A stretch of DNA of 64,000 bases from Cyclina sinensis (taxonomy: Eukaryota; Mollusca; Bivalvia; Venerida; Veneridae): contig JAAONU010000009.1 of the NCBI GenBank assembly GCA_012932295.1, positions 541,697-605,696 of the forward strand. The letters run 5' to 3'. The stretch's first letter is position 1. Every line of letters starts with the position of its first letter. Made by a program: the position numbers and the translations under genes. The notes beneath the pieces are model-generated. The model was not told the origin of the DNA. It searched no databases and saw only the letters and a list, made by a program, of their open reading frames with translations. Shown here in pieces: positions 60,261 to 64,000 of this stretch.

Positions 60261-61679
60261 TGACTTTTAAAGTATACAGATAATCGTTTGCGATCGTTAA
60301 AAGGGAGACAACTTCAAATATATCTTTTATTTTTCATTTGTGCTAATGACAGTATAACATTTACAGAAAAGAGCTGTAAAATATCATAAGCAAATAAGAG
60401 GTAACTGTTGTACAGCAATTAACATTTTAAATATAACCAAGGAAATTATTTTGAAATTAAATTCAAATTCACTTGTCAAAGCAAAACCTGTTAACTGCGA
60501 TTTTATTGGAATTACATATATTTGTTTGAAAATTGAATACAAGTAGATTATTCATATAAATATTATAGCTAAATTAAGAAGGAAATGAAATACAGCTTCT
60601 CATCTTTTGTTTCTTACCAAATGTAATATTCTTTATCGAATGCAACGATAACAATTTTAGCAACAGAATAAATTTAATGCATCTAGAGCTACATTCTGAT
60701 CCTGATTAACATTTTGGTAACAACAACAAAACTAAAAGTTTTACATTGCAAATTATAAAATAGAAAATACCTGTAAATAAACAGCATCAAAGGCAGCAAC
60801 AGACGCATGTCCGGATGGAAAAGATCTTAAAAGACAAAATTTATAGATTATTTATATTAAATAAATGGGTGTGACTGTGACAAATACTTTACATTACATT
60901 ACTGTTTATTGAACTCATGACCTATCGTTAACACACAGAGATATTAAACGAATATTTACAAAGCGTTTAAAGCGCTGAAAGATTGTCGGCTGGATATGAG
61001 GCGAAGGTGCATGCCAAGGCATACATTTTGCTTTCGTAATCATCCCTCTATTTGAAATCAAGAGAGTCTTGTAATCAGCGGAATGCCCATTTTTGATGAA
61101 ACTAATTCAATCATTAATATATCTTTTTTCTGCTAGCTCACCCATATATGTTATATTGATTCATTATGATCATCATTATAAGGATGAAATATTAATGGCT
61201 TTAAGAGAAAAAAAAACAGCACGAAAGAAACAAGTAACAAACAAACAAGTTAAACCTCTGTTCGTTGTTGTCTGTCTTGTAATTCCTGACCACAAAAGAA
61301 ATCTATACAGAAAGCATAAATTTCCAATGAGATTCGCATTGCATCATAGTGTTTTGGTCAACCTTTTTCTTTCAGAAGTACAGTATAATGATTCTAAACT
61401 CTTCACTGATAAGCTTTCCCAACTACCTACTTTGAAACAAACAAACAAAACAAATTAATACGTCTAAAATTGTGTGCCGTTTTGTAACATAGATTTTCAA
61501 ACCACATTACTTTGTGACCCTATGATCTCTCTCTCTATTGAGTTTAGATACTGTCGGTACCAGTTGCCCGTATGGCCGACGCCCCTTGCAAAGATTAGTT
61601 ACCCTATGTCGTGGGGGATAGTGCAAGATACAGAAAGCATCCAATTCCAGAGACAACCCTGGTTCATTTGAATGCTCAG
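60261..61679. other. Diverged intergenic region, copy B
   Basis: Low similarity to copy A 27,561-29,035; short frames are not conserved between copies. No gene supported. Confidence 0.4.
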
Positions 61680-61815
61680 TGTTCAGCACCGATACACGAT
61701 ACCTCAGTTTAACGTCTCATCCGTAAGACAATTAGTAATGATAAAGGAAGAGCAAGAGATCGATCTCGCGATCCCTGGGTTACCAGTTTAGTGCGTTACC
61801 ACTTGACCATATGAA
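61680..61815 (-). mobile_element. tRNA-derived SINE, copy B
   Basis: Counterpart of 29,036-29,170, more degraded; GATCGATCTC replaces the B-box GATCGATTCC. Confidence 0.55.
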
Positions 61816-64000
61816 CTTCTTGTTCAATCCTTTGTTATCAAAGACAGGTCCATTCTGTTTGCACACAGGTAATTCATTCTTAGCATGATAGCCTGTGTGT
61901 TATAGTGATAATGCGCACTAGTTTTTGTTAATATTACGGGTAAGTCCACAAGAGAAAAAATATCTTTCTTGTTTGTAACGGAATCCCCCCCCCCTTTTTT
62001 TTTGCTTATTTTTCATGATAAAGACCTACAAGTGAATGCACTTTTACAAATATAGACCTACAAGAATATATAAGTAAAAGCTTTGCTATGTTTAACAGCC
62101 CTGTCAACTTTTTGAATTTCATATAGAATAAAGAAGGAATCTATTTGGTGGTTTCACAAGGAAATCACAACTAAAACCTATAATTCCACGTCATAGATAT
62201 CAGAGATTCATTATCCGAATACGTGATCCCTGTTTAACCTTTCATATAAAAGCATCTGTGTGTGGGATAACTTGCACTATTTTTTTTTACTGTATCAAAT
62301 ATTCAGTGGAAAAGGAGGTGCGTATACATTACGGCTATTAAACAAAAAATCGGTTCCGGTCGTCAGTACCTCAGATTCTAAACGTATTTTCCAATTTATA
62401 GTCGACATCTGACAGTAAGACAATGTATGAAGAAAGTCATCATGCTGAGGCGAAAAAATACCGTAATCTATCTACTCTCAGATAACAAGTAATCACGAGA
62501 TTATCCTTGTATTCGGTTTGAACATGTTCATACGCCAGTGTTGGTTTTGCTGTTTAAGGGGAAATAACTGAGTTTTGTATGTTAAACGTGATACACGATT
62601 TATACATAACATACTGTTTCTTTGGTTGGGGGAGAGGGTCATATGCATTCGAGTTGGCATCCAGTTCAGAGACTTGCACTCTCGTTTTAGGAAAAACGGA
62701 AGGTAAGACCTGTGTTAATAATTAAACTGTTTTCTCTGCTATTTCTTCAAGTACAACAAATGACATTTACATACCTTCTTTGTACCCGGTCGAACTGCAT
62801 TCAGAAACTGTTGTTTGACAATGACGAGTTTTCAAATTTTGGATGTAAATAAAATTCTTACCCTCTGTTTTTGTTACACCGGAAGTACTACAGTGGAATT
62901 GAAACAGATATCAAGTAAATAGCGTAAGTTTTTTTCTACTGTAAAACATTTCATCCAAAACATCTGGGCATTTTGTTCTCTCTTTTGATATCGCAGTGTT
63001 CAGAAACAAACGTAGCATTTTATTTCCTGTTAGGTTCCAGTTGTTTAGGGATTATGATAATATGAACATGAAATTGAGGCGGTTCCAGGGCAGTGACCCC
63101 TCGGGTTATCATTTTCGTTAATCGTTTGTGATGTCTTTTTAATTGATCAATAAATAAATTTATGGTATCTTTTCCTTTACTTTTTGTCTGTGTATGGAGG
63201 CTGTGTTGTTTCATTGTGGTTTTGCCTGAAATACGTTTTTCACTTGTCTGACATTGAGGGGAAAATATAATACATAACTAGAAAAAAAAACATTGTTTCT
63301 TTATGGAATATTTCGAACATCTCCCCATTCTAGCTTCTGAGGTTTTTTACTATACCACGAATGAATTAAAATGCATTTATCGTTATGAAATGATGTCGAC
63401 GACAACAGTATATGCAAAGTACACAGAAACCACTGACCTGTAGTATTTCAATGGAGCTTTTGTATCAAAAACTTTGTTCCCTAGGCTTTCCTTTCTTTTG
63501 AAAATAAACTGTACACTTTTTTAAAAAGTTGTAAACTATCTGCCTGGAAAAGCCTTGTACTCTTTGCGTGACCTTTCCGCTACAATTCTTCAAAATTACA
63601 ATGCTAATTTGATCGTGAAATAAACAGACTTGGTACTTAACTTGATTAATTTTGAAACCTCTGAACAACAGATCCTGAGCGGTAATAGCTGTTACCTCTG
63701 ATCCGATCTTCCAGTTTTATTTAACATCTCATCCGAAACTAGTTTTGATGGGATCTACATTGTTGCTCTTGTACATTACAAATCGTATGGATTACCTCTA
63801 GGTTCACTGATCCTCCACTTTTTTTATTGGGGATGGCGGGAACGAGGAGGGGGATAAGTAGCCTTCATTGATTTCCATTCTCTTTCCACTTAAATCACTG
63901 TCGGAAAAAATTAGCTTGCGTTCAGTATTTGTTTCTTTCTTTTTTTTGTGAACTGGTACAAAAATAAAAGATATTGTATCCGAATTCCTTTGTAAATCTT
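61816..64000. other. Terminal intergenic region, copy B
   Basis: Holds a C11-T9 junction at about 61,986 and a stretch at 63,670-63,870 matching 33,060-33,260. The CTACTG minisatellite of copy A is absent. No gene recognised before the window ends. Confidence 0.45.

Larger units (their letters stand above)
35958..64000 (+). repeat. Segmental duplication, copy B (right end outside window)
   Basis: This is the second unit of the tandem duplication, in the same orientation as copy A. It starts inside intron 2 of the dioxygenase gene, only because copy A is cut there by the window edge; the true unit must also include dioxygenase exons 1-2. It has a single 33-bp unit where A has about 70, lacks the A-specific 1.48-kb transposon, and carries its own 141-bp insertion. 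A third copy of the dioxygenase 5' exons would be expected to the right only if the array continues. Confidence 0.93.

Noticed and set aside
1..64000. CRISPR array, phage or bacterial operon
   Set aside because: The regular repeats are contiguous minisatellites without spacers, genes have introns and poly(A) signals, and no bacterial gene cluster is present.

Overview
This is a eukaryotic, AT-rich window, most likely from a bivalve mollusc. The evidence is spliced genes with GT-AG introns, TATA/Inr promoters and AATAAA signals, many tRNA-derived SINE-like elements, a B-box-only TRIM-like gene with a propeller-like tail, and elements ending in the palindrome AGGGCCATGATGGCCCT that I associate with bivalve genomes. 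The species call is inference. No prokaryotic-style operon is present, and all recognised genes are on the + strand.

The main structure is a tandem segmental duplication. Copy A runs from base 1 to about 33.3-33.9 kb and copy B from about 35.96 kb to the window end. Both hold the same order: (1) a TauD/TfdA-type Fe(II)/2-oxoglutarate dioxygenase gene, (2) a TIMP-like metalloproteinase inhibitor, (3) a secreted cysteine-rich protein of unknown family, (4) a transposon-rich stretch, (5) a single-exon two-B-box protein. The 5' half of the copy A dioxygenase lies left of the window. The 5' half of the copy B dioxygenase (34.7-35.7 kb) sits at the junction between the copies.

The two copies have decayed in complementary ways. 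In A the dioxygenase has lost a splice acceptor and gained a stop, and its last intron holds about 70 copies of a 33-bp unit that copy B has once; TIMP and the B-box gene are intact. In B the dioxygenase is complete (281 aa, facial triad visible), but TIMP has a nonsense codon and the B-box gene an 8-bp deletion. The cysteine-rich gene is broken in both, at different places. Sequence identity is mosaic: about 6 kb around TIMP and about 1.3 kb over the B-box start are nearly identical, while the flanks are clearly diverged, which suggests gene conversion.

Comparing the copies dates and delimits mobile elements. A 1.48-kb element is present only in A, with a clean empty site in B. A 141-bp element with a 12-bp target duplication is present only in B. 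A Tc1-like TIR element keeps both ends only in B. A 1.5-kb element with arms of about 430 bp, and older relatives of the 1.48-kb element, are shared. A second, 2.3-kb degenerate minisatellite (29.9-32.2 kb) is seen only in A.
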